In this document: in pieces, positions 47,500-61,110 of the stretch | How the letters are laid out: each line of letters begins with the position of its first letter | Position numbering within the stretch: position 1 is the stretch's first letter | Assembly: GCA_963693085.1 (NCBI GenBank) | Contig: OY856410.1 | Coordinates: forward strand, 885,361,335 to 885,425,334 | DNA: 64,000 nt | Direction: 5' to 3' | From: Alisma plantago-aquatica | Taxonomy: Eukaryota; Streptophyta; Magnoliopsida; Alismatales; Alismataceae | Position numbers and translations under genes: made by a program | The notes under the pieces: generated by a model | Told to the model about the DNA's origin: nothing | The model's database searches: none | The model's input: the letters and a program-made list of their open reading frames with translations, nothing else

Positions 47500-49000
47500 A
47501 ATCTTCACATCTCCATGTTGCACAATCTCTCATATGAGATGGAACCACCTTTGTATATGCTTTGAACGTTGATGCGATCTGGGTTCCTTATCTTATGCAA
47601 TAGCTCCATTGTTGTCACAATATATCTCAATTTCATCGATGATGCTTGGAACAACCCCAATTTCTATGATGAACTTCTGGATCCATACATCCTCCTTTGC
47701 TACAATTGATGTAGTAATATACTCGGCCTCTGTTGTAGAATCAGCAACTGTCTCTTGCTTGGAACTCTTCCAGCTTGCAGCTCTATTGTTTAGGTAAAAC
47801 ACAAATCCTGATTGCAATTTGTAATCATCTTGATCAGTCTAGAAGCTTGCATTGGTGTAACCCTTTACAACCAACTCTTCCTCTCTGACATAGACAAAGA
47901 ACTAATTCTTAGTCCTTCTCAAGTACTTGAGGATGTTCTTCACAGTTGTCCAGTGAGCATCAACTGGATCTGATTGATATTTGCTCGTCATGCTCAAAGC
48001 ATATGAGATGTCTTGACGGGCGCATAACATTACGTACATGATTGATACAATTGCCAAAGCATATGGAATCTCACCCATGTGTTCCCTTTCTTTAAAAGAA
48101 CTGGGACATTAACTCTTAGATATGGTCACTCCATGCAATGCTGGCACATTTCCTCTCTGTGAGTTTCCCATTCTAAACTGCTTCAACACTTTGTCAATGT
48201 ATGTGCTCTGACTTAGTCCAAGAATCCTTCTAGATCTATCTCTATATATCTTTATCTCCAATATGTAGGATTCGTCTCCCAAGTCTTTCATAGAGAATGT
48301 ATTTCTAAGCCATGTTTTTACCTTTTGTAAAGTAGGGATGTCATTCCCCATCAATAGTATGTCATCAACATACAATATGAGGAACGTCACTATGATCCCA
48401 ATAACCTTCTTGTACACACAAGGTTCATCTTCATTTTGAGCAAAGCCAAACCCTTTGACTATCTCATCAAAATGAAGATTCCAATTTAGAGATGCTTGCT
48501 TCAATCCATAGATTGACCTTTGTAGCTTACAGACTATATTGGCAAACTTTGGATCTAGAAACCCCTCAGGTTGTGTCATGTACACATCCTACACAATATT
48601 CTCATTAAGGAATGTGGTTTTAACATCCATTTGCCAAATCTCAATCATGATAAGTTTTAATATCAAGCATGATCCTAATGGACTTAACCATGGCCACTAG
48701 AGAAGAGGTTTCGTCATATTCAATACCTTGAACTTGTCGGAAACCCTTTGCAACCAATTTTCCCTTATAGGTTTGTACCATACCATCCATGTCGGTCATC
48801 TTCTTCAAGACCAACTTGCACCCTATGGGTTTGACCCCTTTAGGTGGATCCACCAAAGTCCATACTTTTTTGGTATACATGGATTCCATCTCGGATCTCA
48901 TGGCCTTAAGCCATTTCTCATATTTTGGTCCCTTAATAGCATCTTTATAGGTAATTGGCTCATCATCTATGACCAATTCACTACCTTCCTGAGTCACAAG
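47500..49000 (-). pseudogene. Copia B reverse transcriptase and RNase H
   Basis: RT (RVT_2): NKVWTLVDPP-type start (48641-48997), GFLDPKFANIVCKLQRSIYGLKQAS-type block near 48490-48560, and the intact active site LYVDDILLMGND near 48345-48385. RNase H: SWKSSKQETVADSTTEAEYI near 47700-47770 and an IYCDNNGAI block near 47600, with catalytic acidic residues present. Stops separate 48641-48997 from 48109-48585 and RT from RNase H, so the copy is inactive, though it is less decayed than TE1. Confidence 0.92.
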
Positions 49001-50590
49001 ATATCCATATCTCTCAGGTTCAAGGTGTGTCCTATTAGATCTATGAGGTTCCTATGTAACTTGAGGAATTTTAGATTCCACAACACCTTGTGAATCTTTT
49101 GGTTACTCTAGTACATCTAATGGTTCAACGTTTTCTTGTTGGTCTCGAACCTCTTCGAGTTCCACTTTCCTCCCACTGATTCCCTTAGAAATAAATTACA
49201 TTTCAAGAAATACAACATCTCTGGAAACAAACACTTTGTTGTCAGATGGAGAATAAAAGTAATATCCTCTAGTCTCTTTAGGATATCCAACAAAATAACA
49301 TTTATCAGATTTAGGACCAAGCTTATCAGAAAAAAAATCTTTTGACATAAGCTTCACAGCCCCAAATCTTCATAAAAGACACTTTGAGACATTTTCCATG
49401 CCCTATATCATAAGGTGTCTTAGCTAAACTGATTTAGATGAAACTCGGTTTAGTGTATACGTAGCATTTTCTAGAGCATACCCCCAGAAGATAGTTGGAA
49501 TCTTAGCTAAACTCATCATAGTTTGCATCATATCCAGTAGTGTGTTGTTCCTTCTTTCTGATACACCATTACATTGAGGTGTTCCAGGTAGAGTCCACTG
49601 GGATACAATCCCATGGGCTCTAAGAATAAATTCAAACTCCTAGTTTAAGTATTCTCCACCTCGATCAGAATAAAGTGTCTTAATACTTTTACCAAGTTGG
49701 TTTTGTACTTCATTCGTAAATTTCTTGAACTTTTCAAGAGTTTCTTACTTATGTTTCATCAGGTAGACATAGCCATACCTACAAAAATCATCAGTAAAGG
49801 TAATGAAGTACTGAAACCCACCTCTGGTAGTTGTTCTAAAAGGGCCACACACATCAGTATGTATGAGTCCTAATAGATCACTATCCCTCTCATTGTTACC
49901 AGCAAAAGGGGTCTTAGCCATCTTTCCCAATAAACAAGATTCACATGTCTCTAATGATTCTAAATCAAAACAGTCCAGATAACCATTTTTGTGGAGTCTA
50001 GATATGTGATTCTCATTTATGTGCTCTATACCACAATGCCAAAGGTATTTTTCATTTGAACCATTGAGTTTTTGCCTTTTGGTGTTCACATTATATACAC
50101 ATGTCTCTGGATCTATCAAGTATAGACCATAGGACATTGGGGCACTTCCATAAAAGATCCCATCTTTACCAATAGAACACCTTCCATTCTTTATAATAAA
50201 TTTGAATCCTTTATGGTCCAGAAAAGATACAGATATGATGTTCCTATAAATGGTAGGTACGTAATAGCAGTTCTCTAACTCTATTACAATCCCACTTGGT
50301 AGAGCTAAGTCATAGGTTCCAACTATGTTGGCCGCAACTCTTGTGCCATTAGCAACACAGAGTTTGACCTCACCTTTCTCTAAAGGTCTACTTCTTTTCA
50401 GATCCTTCACATTTGAACAAATGTGCAATCCACATCCAGCATCAAGTACCCATGATGAAGAAGCAGTGAAGTTAATCTCAATAATGTATACCCCAAAAGT
50501 AGAGATCTCTAAGCCTTGCTTCATTTTCCTGGGTTCCCTTATCCTTCTCCTTACTTTGAGTGCAGAAGATTTGGACTTTATCTTAGCCAT
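49001..50590 (-). pseudogene. Copia B protease and integrase
   Basis: Protease: SWVLDAGCG near 50440-50470, with D-A-G in place of D-S/T-G. GAG-pre-integrase: HINENHISRLHKNGYLD and CESCLLGKMAKTPF near 49910-50030. Integrase: HTDVCGPF (about 49850) and the ITFTDDF block carry the first Asp region; SDRGGEY (about 49655) the second; GVSERR (Glu codon 49558-49556) the third. All three catalytic acids are readable, unlike in copia A. Stops near 49745 and elsewhere break the frame. Confidence 0.9.
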
Positions 50591-50611
50591 AAAATTCTTT
50601 TTAGCTTTGCC

Positions 50612-51190
50612 TTATTCCCTGGACTCAACTCCGTTGATTGCCATCACGGATTTTTCCATCTTCATTTGTGCTTCGGCATTTATTAAGATGTTAAGCAACA
50701 TTGACAATGGTCCAGCCATGTTGCTCAAGTGATAACACTCAATGAACTGGCTATATGATTTAGGCAATGATTGCAAAATCATATCCGTGGCCAACTCTTA
50801 CCCGAAAGAAAATCCTAGTTTCTCAAGATGCTCCATATGCCTAATCATATAAAGCACATGGGTCTCTACTGGATCTCCCTCTGTTAGTTTGCACTCAAAT
50901 TGTGCCTTAGAAACATTATACCTTTTATGCTTATCATGTTGTTTATGCAACTCATAGTTCATACATCCCAGCATAAGGTTCTTGATGTCCACAAAATCAT
51001 TGGCATGCTTCAAATAAGCATTCATGTCAGTCTTAGGCAAATTTGGACTAGATACTGGCCTTGGTGTTTTAGGATCATGCAGAACACTTCTCAAGGTCCT
51101 GAACCAGTTATGGAAATAAATCTCGATTAATTGTCTAAACGTGATTATTTGTTTTTCATTTGATTCTACAAGAGATAAAATTTGCATTTG
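50612..51190 (-). pseudogene. Copia B gag
   Basis: Fragments 50612-50794 and 50798-51187 together give a UBN2-type gag: NWFRTLRSVLHDP near the N-terminus, LMLGCMNYELHKQHD, ECKLTEGDPVETHVL and LPKSYSQFIECYHL. A stop lies near 50797. The homologous point at about 51069-51071 (TTTTAGGATC) is the uninterrupted site of the MITE found in copia A. Confidence 0.88.
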
Positions 51191-52274
51191 TCAAAAACCC
51201 TTTTTGATTTGATTTGATTTAAAAAAATTGATGAGATAATTAGGTCTTTAATTATTATCACTCCCACTATTTTATTCAAATTGATAACCCTCAATATTAA
51301 TTTGGAATATTGTAGTGTATAATATTCTAGTGGCTCAGATCCAAGATAATTCAACTATGGCCCAATCAACACCGCAAACACAGTCAACCATCAAGGTAGA
51401 AAACTCTTGCCAATTGCATCACATGCAATTTTGGATAGATGATATGCACAACCCCTTGCCATAATCATTTGTATGCTTCTGGGCCCAGACACTCTAAGAA
51501 TCACCAGTTAAGCTAGACCCAATAGCCAACACGATAGGCATGCACCCTACGAAAGTTGAAACTACATATCTATCATCAAACTTCTACAAGATAGATGGCT
51601 CATCACACAAAGTCATACACTACACTTAGTCAATCAAGATTTTCATGTGGGTTTCTACTGGAAAGCATCCAAGACTTAATATTTAATTTAAGGGAGTTTT
51701 TTTAAGTACATATACTTTATCAAATCACCACATATATAGTATGTATCATATACATGCTATATCCCACAATGAAAACATGCAATAAGCAAAAGTGATGGTT
51801 ATGGCCAGTCCTAGTGTAATCCCTTGGAGCCACAAGGAATTATGGTCATCTATGTCTACATCACATGTATAAACCTATTGTTGATAAAGATCTGTGCTTG
51901 AAAATCTAGATTGATGGGATCAACCCTTGAACTGATCGGCTCGCCTCCTGGATGGTTGTTAGGTCATCTCACTGATCATCTGGTCCTTCTATCCTACATC
52001 GGTTGGTTCCTTCAGCTGATTGATCGGCCCCACTACGAAATCATTTCGGCTTGTCCATCATGTCCTCCAAGGCCCTTTAGTTAGTCGACTCATCTTTCGG
52101 ATGCCTTTGTTTTCGTCATAATATGAAAGTAAACTATCCTACTTTTACATGATTATAGGGAAACCTCAAGTTACATTTGAGGGGAGAAAAGGTAGAAGAG
52201 AATTAAATTTACATTGGGAAGATGAGATAGAGGCTCGATACGCAGACTGAGATAAATAGATAAACCAATCACAT
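51191..52274 (-). other. Copia B 5' leader, truncated by TE7
   Basis: Aligns by eye with the copia A leader (18880-19920), including the GC-richer GGTCGGT-type stretch (51930-52090). No gene is supported. CACAT at 52270-52274 is the predicted target duplication of TE7, with its partner outside the window. Confidence 0.7.
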
Positions 52275-55200
52275 TGTAACGAACCTGACCTGGGTTATGA
52301 GGTAACCCTATTTGTTTTGGCTAAAAAAGTTTCTTAGAACTTTAATATAATCCTCTAAGGTGTTTTGTATCATGTGACACACTTATGTTCCAAGTTTGGT
52401 CCTGATTGAATGCAGTTTGAGTAATGTTCCTTTGTTTTGGACCAAAGTGCAATTTACCCAAGTTGAGGGGTTATATTACAATGTGTCATATGTTTAACAT
52501 GACTCACGTGTTTTAGCATCATTATAGAGAGAATGATGCAAGGTGGTGGCTTGTGGAAATCCCAAATTCCAAGTTTGAACTTGTTTGAACAATGTTGGTA
52601 CCTTGTGCACCAATTTTGGTACAAATTGTAATTTATAGGGTTTATATGCAAATTACCACCTCTAGAGTGTCCCTACTCCCTCCTAGCATAATTTAGATGA
52701 TAAATAAAGAAGTATACACCATTTTTTAATCATTTATGAATGATGGTAATCTTGGTGATGAAATGACCAAGAAAAGGGTTGAATATGAAAGCTTAACTTG
52801 AGTTGTATCAAGTTGAAAAGCTTATATATGAGTGCCTATCAGCCAAGGAGTCATAGGAGGAGTCTCATATCGTTTTTTGAACTCTTGTCAAAGTCCATAT
52901 AGTTCAAATAACCTCAAGGAGGTGAGTTGTTTTGAGTTGCAACTTTCTTAGTAAAGTTGTGACGGGTTGTGAATAAAGTGATGAATTAATTGATATATTT
53001 TATTCAAAGGGATAAGTAATGGACGAATTTGCATATCTAGATGATCCTCAACCATTTTGCAAGACAATATAAATTTTGATGCATGCATATACACGTGTCA
53101 CCATGCATGGACATGTGGCACCTACTAGCTCAAATTGTCGACACCTCATTTTTACTTTCCTTCATGAGAAACATGTATATATACCCCTAGTTTCACCCCT
53201 TAGTGCACTTTTGCGACCCTTACCACCCTCCTACCCTAAGGTATCGTGCATAGAGCTCCTATATCATGAAGGGATTCTGTGGTATCGTGCATGGGCCTTT
53301 GGGTATCGCCCATGTCAAGATCATATCGCCCAAGTAGGTGATATCGGCCATATAGGGTGATATCAGCCATAGAGTGATGTGTTGAGTGGCATATCATGCA
53401 AGTGAGTGTCATATTGTGCAAGAGGGGTGGAATATCGTGCAAGGGCACAATGGTATCGTGAAAGAGTGTTAAGGAGAAATAAGGAGCTCATACTTCACCT
53501 GAAGGTGAAGCCATGATCATCTTCAACCTTCGATTGAAGCATGATTTTAGGGTTTTGATCTTCCTTTCTTTTATTCTTCACCAATTGCTTATCCATGGTG
53601 ATTCCTTGTATATGAAGGAGTTTTGAACGAGCCTTGGACTTTTGATAAGTCATCTTCAACCTTAGGAACGTGGAGCTTTGGAGCTTGGAGATTTGAATTT
53701 GTTCTTAAGGCAGGTTATATAACTCGAACACAGCCATGTTATTATTCATCACCTAAATTGCTATACTTAATGAATTACTTTTAATTCCGAAATTTCCTGA
53801 AATAGTTGATGAAATTATGAGTTCTAGTAGTTTCTTAGACCTGTTTCCATGAATTATAACAGTTAGAACTAAGGTCTAGAGCTTGAAGATGATGGTATCA
53901 CTTTATAAAAGTGATATCGGGTGCAAGCACATAAGCAAGCACCTCTAACCCGATATGATGAAGCACCTACTTCACTAAAACAATATGGATATGATGGTAT
54001 AACTTCTTGCACGATATGGGGGTGTAGTATACACCTATTTCTTGATAGGAATTCTATTATAGACTCCATGCACGATACAAGGTCAATTGTATACTTGTAA
54101 GTTGACAAGAAACCCTAATTTGGGTAACCCGATATAAGTGAAGAGTAACAAGTGCTATTGCATGATGTGATCATATGATACATCATTGGTACTTAGTATC
54201 GTGAGGCCTACATGACCTTGCATGACATGGTTGCACGACACATGATCGTGCACGATAGGGTTGCACGATACACAACCCTAGACAATATGGTATCCCGACA
54301 TGGTGATGAGTTGATACCTCTTAAGCATCATGGGCGACACATATATGTACCATGTGCCCATCACAATCAACCCTAATCCTACATGGGTTTTGCAACCTAA
54401 TGTTTGATGGTGTATCCCAATATGGTTTGGTGCCCTACACTCCTATTTACTTGTATATTGGGTTGAACCCTATATGGCAAACCCTAATCTATCACAGTCA
54501 ATCCTAGATGGTGAGCCGCCCGATATGATGATTGAATGCACCTCTTGTCCGACATGGTGATGGTTTAATACCTCATGCACGACATGGGTAAGACATACAA
54601 ACACCTCTAGCCAGATATGGATGATGGTCATATACCTCTAGCCCAATATGGTGAGTGCTCATACACCTCCAACCCGATATGGTGGTTCCTATATACTTAC
54701 AACCCGATATGGTGAACATATGCACACTTCTAACCCGAGACACATTGTAAAGGTGAGGGCAAGACACTCTTAGGAGTGATGAGTGTAACACCAAGTAATG
54801 ATGTGGCTAATACCTTGATAGGTGAAACACCTAAAGTGGTTGATAATGGACAACCTCATATCAACAATGCCTTAACCCGAGATGAGTCCATATTATTGAT
54901 GATGGTTGAATAATTCAAATGTGTGACTTAAGACCAATACATTACATGATAAATGCGATGAGCTAGTGCATAAAGTATTAGGATGGGAAATACCCTAATA
55001 CAAGATAATTTGATGAACTTAAGTAAGTTAAAAGTGATGAGGGAAGTGATACATCAAGACATGATAGATATCACATCCAGCACCTCAAGGTTGATACACC
55101 TTGATATACCCTAAATCCAATATACTTGGATGAGTAACTCATGAAGTGTGTTATGCAAATTGTTGCATTGATATGTAATGATTTTAATGCACTTTGATAA

Positions 55201-57429
55201 GTGTAGGCTAATATACCTTGAGAAAGGGTTAAGCCAAGTTAATAAAGTATGATGTAATCATATTCTAGTAAGGATGAGAGAGGAACTCATACCTTGTGTT
55301 GATAATCATTTAATGATAAATGATTAGAATTAATAAGGATGAATGAATACTTATGATATCAAAGTCTTAGAAAACCCTAACCCTAATGAAGGGTGATGAT
55401 ATGTAAGTGAAACCCTAATCAATAAGAAAGGGAAACCCTAACCCTAATGATGGGAAGGTTGTAATTCTTTTATTGCATAATCCTTGTAAGGCTGGTATAA
55501 AAAGTATAATGATCAATGGCCTTGTGAGCCATATGAATAAGTTGTTTCCTAGTGAGAGGTGACAAGATGTGCAATGGCCTTGTGAGCCATGTGAATAAGT
55601 TGTTTCCTAGTGAGAGGTGACAACATGTGTAATGTCCTTGTGAGCCATGTGAATAAGTTGTTTCCTAGTGAGAGGTGACAACATGTTTAATGGCCTTGTG
55701 AACCATGTGAATAAGTTGTTTCCTAGTAAGAGGTGACAAGATGTGTGATGGCCTTGTGAGCCATGAGAATACTTGTACAACATGTGAACTGAATACCTTG
55801 GTCTGAGGACCTAGAGGCAATGGTTACATGTTAAAGAGGTAACAATGTTATGTGATGATCTAAGGGTTTGAATACCCAGATCTAGTAATCATGAAAATGA
55901 TGATAAGGGATGAGAATTCCCAATAATGTGATAAGGGACTGAGATCCCAAGAATCATGTGTTTTAAAGATTTGAAAAGTATGAGATAGATGCATTACACC
56001 TTTCTTTGTAGCATTTGTTGTGATTAATAATGATAACTTGTTTGATGCTAAAAGAATGCTATAATGCAGGTAATATATCACTAGAAACTATAAAATGTTT
56101 CCCTGACCATAGATCCATCGGTGTCAGGATTTGCTGAATGGTGAAATGGGTTCCCTATGGCATAACCCAGAGTGCATAATTTTGAGTATGTGAGGGCGTA
56201 AGTACGGATGGCCATCTTTGAGCCGATCCCCTTACGAGCCCAAAATGAATGGAGATTTGTCTATATGCCCTATCCTGGATCAAGTGTGACTTCGGTCGTA
56301 GACTCTGTGTTGATCATGGTGAACTGGACCGTGGCTCAGAGTATGGTGCTTGTGTTTCCATGACTCAGACTGGGGATGGTTGTGTGTAGATGTTTCCCCT
56401 AAGAGAGTACAGTTGATGTTGTAGCTCTAAGTGTGGATGCCTATGTGCCCTGTCACAGCTTGTTAGCAGTGACACGAGATATCATGCATGTGGTCTCGTA
56501 CTAACCGAGACAAGGGAGGTCATGGAAACTGACTCTACCATTGACCTTGTATGGTACCGACTTGTGAGAAGTTTGTGGTCGGTTGGAGATGGTCGGGGTA
56601 TGCTCCATCTCCTCAGGGCATAAGTGTGATTGTAAAATATGTTCAATCATGTAGCATATCTGCTTCAGGATCAAATATGCAAAATATTGGTTGATGCGCA
56701 ATGTAGTTATACATCTTAGTTGATAGATGTTATTTATGTTCTTTACATTCCTTGCAAAGTAGATAGTTGATTTATAACTCTACCATGGGTAGATGCAATG
56801 TTCTCCTTAAGAAAGGAGATTACTTCATTCTATTCATATAGTGATTTATCTTGCCTTTTAATGTAAAAAGAACCTCTGCTTAGTTTATAAATGCTTAATC
56901 TGTGATAATAATATGGTCGGTGGAGAGTTATATCTCTCACTGGGACAATTGTCTCACCCCCATGGGATCCACATTTCTTGTAGGTGGACACGCACGAGGT
57001 GGAGAAGAATCTTTCTACAGAGGAGGAACAACAACTGAGGCAGCAGTGACAGCTCAGGTTGAGTGTATTGTCTTTTGTGTCTTGTAGATAGAAGTCCTAT
57101 GTGTCGTCTCTGTACTATCAGGTCCTTAGAGTTGGTTCGTAATGGTTTCATAAATAATCTGAGATTTTGGCTTTAATGCCTCGAGGTTTTATGTTGCTCC
57201 AGTATGTGTTTTGATAGAGCAATTGTTATATGTTATCCTCGAGAAGAGATGGTATAGTGTATGTACAATGTGAACAATGATGTATATAAAGTTTTGGTTC
57301 TACCTTAAAGAGTTTTTCCTAGAAATGGATCTCTTTGTAAAATTATTTTAATTTTTAGTGATTTTTGTTAATTCGTTGTTTATGTTTAATTCTGCTTAAT
57401 TAGTAACAATTTGTTTGACTGTCGTTACA
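52275..57429 (+). repeat. TE7 5' LTR (beta family), 5155 bp
   Basis: Starts TGTAACGAACCTGACC and ends GACTGTCGTTACA. TATA-like block at 53176-53183; CGATATGG array at about 53910-54750; 57-bp repeats at about 55516-55770. It differs from both TE5 LTRs throughout, including the stretch in which those two are identical, and lacks part of the TE5 sequence near 55365. No protein-coding gene is supported. Confidence 0.9.
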
Positions 57430-57433
57430 GTTT

Positions 57434-57445
57434 TGGTATCAGAGC
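57434..57445 (+). promoter_or_regulatory. TE7 primer binding site
   Basis: TGGTATCAGAGC, an exact match to the plant initiator tRNA-Met primer site, four bases after the LTR end. Confidence 0.92.
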
Positions 57446-58097
57446 TTAAGGTTCGCTGAGTCTACAGAGACATTGGACTAAGGTGTTGAGTCTGTGTTAG
57501 TGTCCTCCAATATACCCTATAGTGACTTCTTCTTAGGCAGAAGAAAGGGTAAATCTTATAATTGACTGGAGAACACAAGGAACGCATTGTTGAGAGCTAT
57601 GTTTTTGCACTAAGAGAGGGTGCAAGGAATCAGGAAAGAGAAGAATGAGTGCCTGAGAATTTCCATTATGATCCGATCAGGATAGAGAATCCTATGATTA
57701 TGCTCTTATTGGGCAAGTTAGGACAACAGTGATGCATATAGAAGACTGGATACTAGCATTACAACCTAGATTACCAGTCCTTAATGCAAGAACTTTGGGC
57801 TTTGAAAGGGTTCCTGAATGATATAGTCATGTTGGAACAATGGAAAATGTGGGAAATGTTAACATATGGCAAGAAAATAGACTATGCCATAAGTATAGAT
57901 AGATAGTACATCTGTGATGGTAATGCCCAAGAAGGGGAAATAAGCTAAGAATTAAGGAAAGGTCCCTACAATTCGAGAGACATTTGCCTATTTATTCTAA
58001 AAGCCAAATTTTTTGGTGCCACCAGTGCAATAAATGCCTAGTACACCAGAGCAGTAGTCGCTAAGTAAAGGCAAAGGTCCTAACTTTCCACCAGTAA
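57446..58097 (+). pseudogene. TE7 interior: leader and gag remnant
   Basis: Corresponds to TE5 35845-36126 plus 39344-39712 without the TE6 insertion. The gag start is unreadable here (the ATG region is mutated) but the following sequence and the zinc-knuckle-like segment near 58015-58050 are shared with TE5. An acceptor-like TTCTTCTTAGGCAG ends at 57540. AGTAA at 58093-58097 is the TE8 target duplication. Confidence 0.65.
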
Positions 58098-58984
58098 TGT
58101 AACATCCCTGACCTGGGTTATGAATTAACCCTAGAGGTTTTGCCTAATAAGGTTGAGTAGATTCTTAATCTTATCCTGTGAAAAGTAATTAGGCCTCAAG
58201 AGGAACCTATGTTGCAATTCTAGTCCTTTTTTAACATTGTTGAAATCAATGTTTTGTTTGTTTTGGACAAAAGTGCAAATTACCCAAGTTGAGGGGTTTA
58301 AGTGCAAATTTTGCATGATAATATGTTCCTCATGTGTTGAATCATCATGAGAATGAATATGATGCAAAGGTATGGCTTATGGTAGCCTGAGTACTAAGAA
58401 AGAGCTGATAAAGCAAGGTTTGTGCATTAAAACCTAGTTTTGGTGTAAAGTGCAATTTACCCAAAACCTAGGGTTCAGTATGTAAATTACCACTTCAATA
58501 AGGTCCCCAATGTTTCTTGGCATCAAGTAGAGCAAATAAAATGAGAGGGGCGCCTCATTTGAATTAATTTGGAGGAGAGAGAATCTTGATATTAAAATAA
58601 TCAAGATTTAATCCTAATTGAAACCCTAATTCGATTTAGGGCAAAAATAAATGTATCAATTAAAGGGACTTCAACCAAAATTAAAATGGTTGGATTCAGA
58701 TGTATGTGTGACGTCCTTGAGCTTTGCAAGGACCACGAAAATATCCAAGGGAGTGGATAACTCACACACAATTTTATAAGAAAAAGAAATATCCACTCAC
58801 ATATGGATATTAATATAATATGATTTAAGGTGCTTGATTTGCTTTTCTTTAAATCATGGATAATTGAGAGGGATAAAAAGCAAACAAGATATCCTCGTCC
58901 CTAAGGAAGATAAGGGGGAAGAGGCGGCCACATCTTTGGGATTAAATGAATTTTTATACGGCATTTTCTCTCTCATCAATTTCC

Positions 58985-58993
58985 TTATAAAAG
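58985..58993 (+). promoter_or_regulatory. candidate TATA box in TE8
   Basis: TTATAAAAG, 887 bp into the LTR, matching TE1 5631. A GTAAG splice-donor-like site follows at 59103, 118 bp downstream, as in TE1. Confidence 0.55.
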
Positions 58994-59559
58994 TGCCATT
59001 TCCAAGCCCAAACCAAGGCCTTTTCGGATTTCCTTCTTCCCCTTTCTTTCAAAACCGACCAAGGAGCTAGGGAGGAGCAGGAGGACGACTCCCAACCTGT
59101 TGGTAAGGTTCTTGATTCATTTCTCCTTGATTCCATGGTGGAAATCAAAAATAAATTATGGATTCCTTCCTATTTCGATCTCCTTTTCAATCCTAACAAA
59201 TTCTTTTCACTCAAATCTTGAGGACGACCCTTGAAATAGTGAAGGGATCTTAATTCACCATTTTTTCCATGATCTTGGAGCTTTGGAGCTCAATTGGAGG
59301 CGGGTTTTATAACTTGAACCCTTAATCTTATTATTGCAATCAATTCTTTATCAATTGGTGAACATTTCTACATTTCTGAAATTAACTTTAGTTGATTGAT
59401 GCAATTTCCATGGAAATCACAGTATATTTCGTGATTTTGGAGCTTGATGATTATGACATCATCATAAGCACACACCTCCCCAAATATCTTGAGCAAACGG
59501 TTTCAAAGTTTGGTTGGACCAAACAGTTTCACCAAACCGTTTGGTGACCAAACGGTTTG

Positions 59560-61110
59560 CAAACCGTTTGGGAGAAAACGGTTTCAAAAACGTTTGAGAT
59601 GGTTGACCAAGGGTTGAACGTTTGGTATTCCTGTTCATAATTATTTTGGTTGATAACCCTCCAAATTTGAGGGATTAACTCTAACTCAATCGTGAGTTGA
59701 AGGCAAATCAATTAGGTAAACCTAATCGGGTTAACTTCTGATTTTCAACCTGATTAACTTGACATTTTTGGGAAAACGGTTTCAAAACCGTTTGAGTGAG
59801 TTTACCAAGGGTTTACCGTTTGGTATTACTGTTCCTAATGATGTTGGTTAATGACCCACCAAATTTGAGCGGTTAATTCCAAAGGAATCATGATTTGAAG
59901 GCTAATCAATTAGGTAATCCCTAATTGGATTAAGTGCTGCTTTTCAGCCTGAGTAATTCAACTTTTTGGAAAAACGGTTTCAAAACCGTTTGAGTGAGTT
60001 GACCAAGGGTTTACCGTTTGGTATTACTGTTCTTAATGACTTTGGTTAATGACCCACCAAATTTGAGTGGTTAATTCCAAAGGAATCATGAGTTGAAGGC
60101 TAATCAATTAGGTAATCCCTAATTGGATTAAGTGCTGATTTTCAGCTTGAGTAATTCAACTTTTTGGGAAAACGGTTTCAAAACCGTTTGAGTAAGTTGA
60201 CCAAGGGTTTACCGTTTGGTATTACTGTTCCTAATGATGTTGGTTAATGACCCACCAAATTTTAGGGGTTAATTCCAAAGGAAGCGTGAGTTGAAGTCTA
60301 ATCAATTAGGTAATCCCTAATTCGATTAAGTGCTGATTTTCAGCTTGAGTAATTCAACTTTTTGGGAAAACGGTTTCAAAACCGTTAGATTGAGTTGACC
60401 AAGGGTTTACCGTTTGGTATTACTGTTCATAATGATGTTGTTTAATGACCCACAAAATTTGAGGGGTTAATTCCAAAGTAATCATGAGTTGAAGGCTAAT
60501 CAATTAGGTAATCCCTAATTGGATTAAGTGCTGATTTTCAGCTTGAGTAATTCAACTTTTTGGGAAAACGGTTTCAAAACCGTTTGCGTGAGTTGACCAA
60601 GGGTTTACCGTTTGGTATTAATGTTTCTAATGATGTTGGTTAATTACCCACCAAATTTGAGGGGTTAATTCCAAAGGGATCATGCGTTGAAGGCTAATCA
60701 ATCAGGTAATCCCTAATTGGATTAAGTGCTGATTTTCAGCTTGAGTAATTCAACGTTTTGGGAAAATGGTTTCAAAACCGTTTGAGTGAGTTGACCAAGG
60801 GTTTACCGTTTGGTATTACTGTTCCTAATGAGGTTTTTTAATGACCCACCAAATTTTAGGGGTTAATTCCAAAGTAATCATGAGTTGAAGGCTAATCAAT
60901 TAGGTAATCCCTAATTGGATTAAGTGCTGATTTTCAGCTTGAGTAATTCAACTTTTTGGGCAAACGGTTTCAAAACCGTTTGAGTGAGTTGACCAAGGGT
61001 TTACCGTTTGGGATTATTGTTCCTAATGATGTTATTTAATGACTCAGAAAATTTTATGGATTATTTCCAAAGGAATCATGATTTGAAGGCTAATCAATTG
61101 GGCAAACCCT
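59560..61110 (+). repeat. 198-bp tandem array (about 8 units) inside TE8
   Basis: The marker AAACGGTTTCAAAACCGTTT recurs near 59573, 59772, 59970, 60168, 60366, 60563, 60761 and 60958, a period of 197-200 bp. Each unit also carries ACCAAGGGTTTACCGTTTGG and a GGATTAAGTGCTGATTTTCAG-like segment. The first and last units are the most diverged and the middle ones are very alike, as expected of an array growing by unequal exchange. TE1 and TE2 lack the array. Confidence 0.92.

Larger units (their letters stand above)
47368..52274 (-). mobile_element. Copia B interior, Ty1/copia (same family as copia A)
   Basis: Minus strand: leader, gag, protease, integrase, RT and RNase H, with the 3' LTR at 47367 and beyond. 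The leader is interrupted at 52275 by TE7, so the 5' LTR and primer site must lie right of the window. Together with 28597-30634 and 47197-47367 this makes one copia element spread by two large insertions. Confidence 0.9.
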
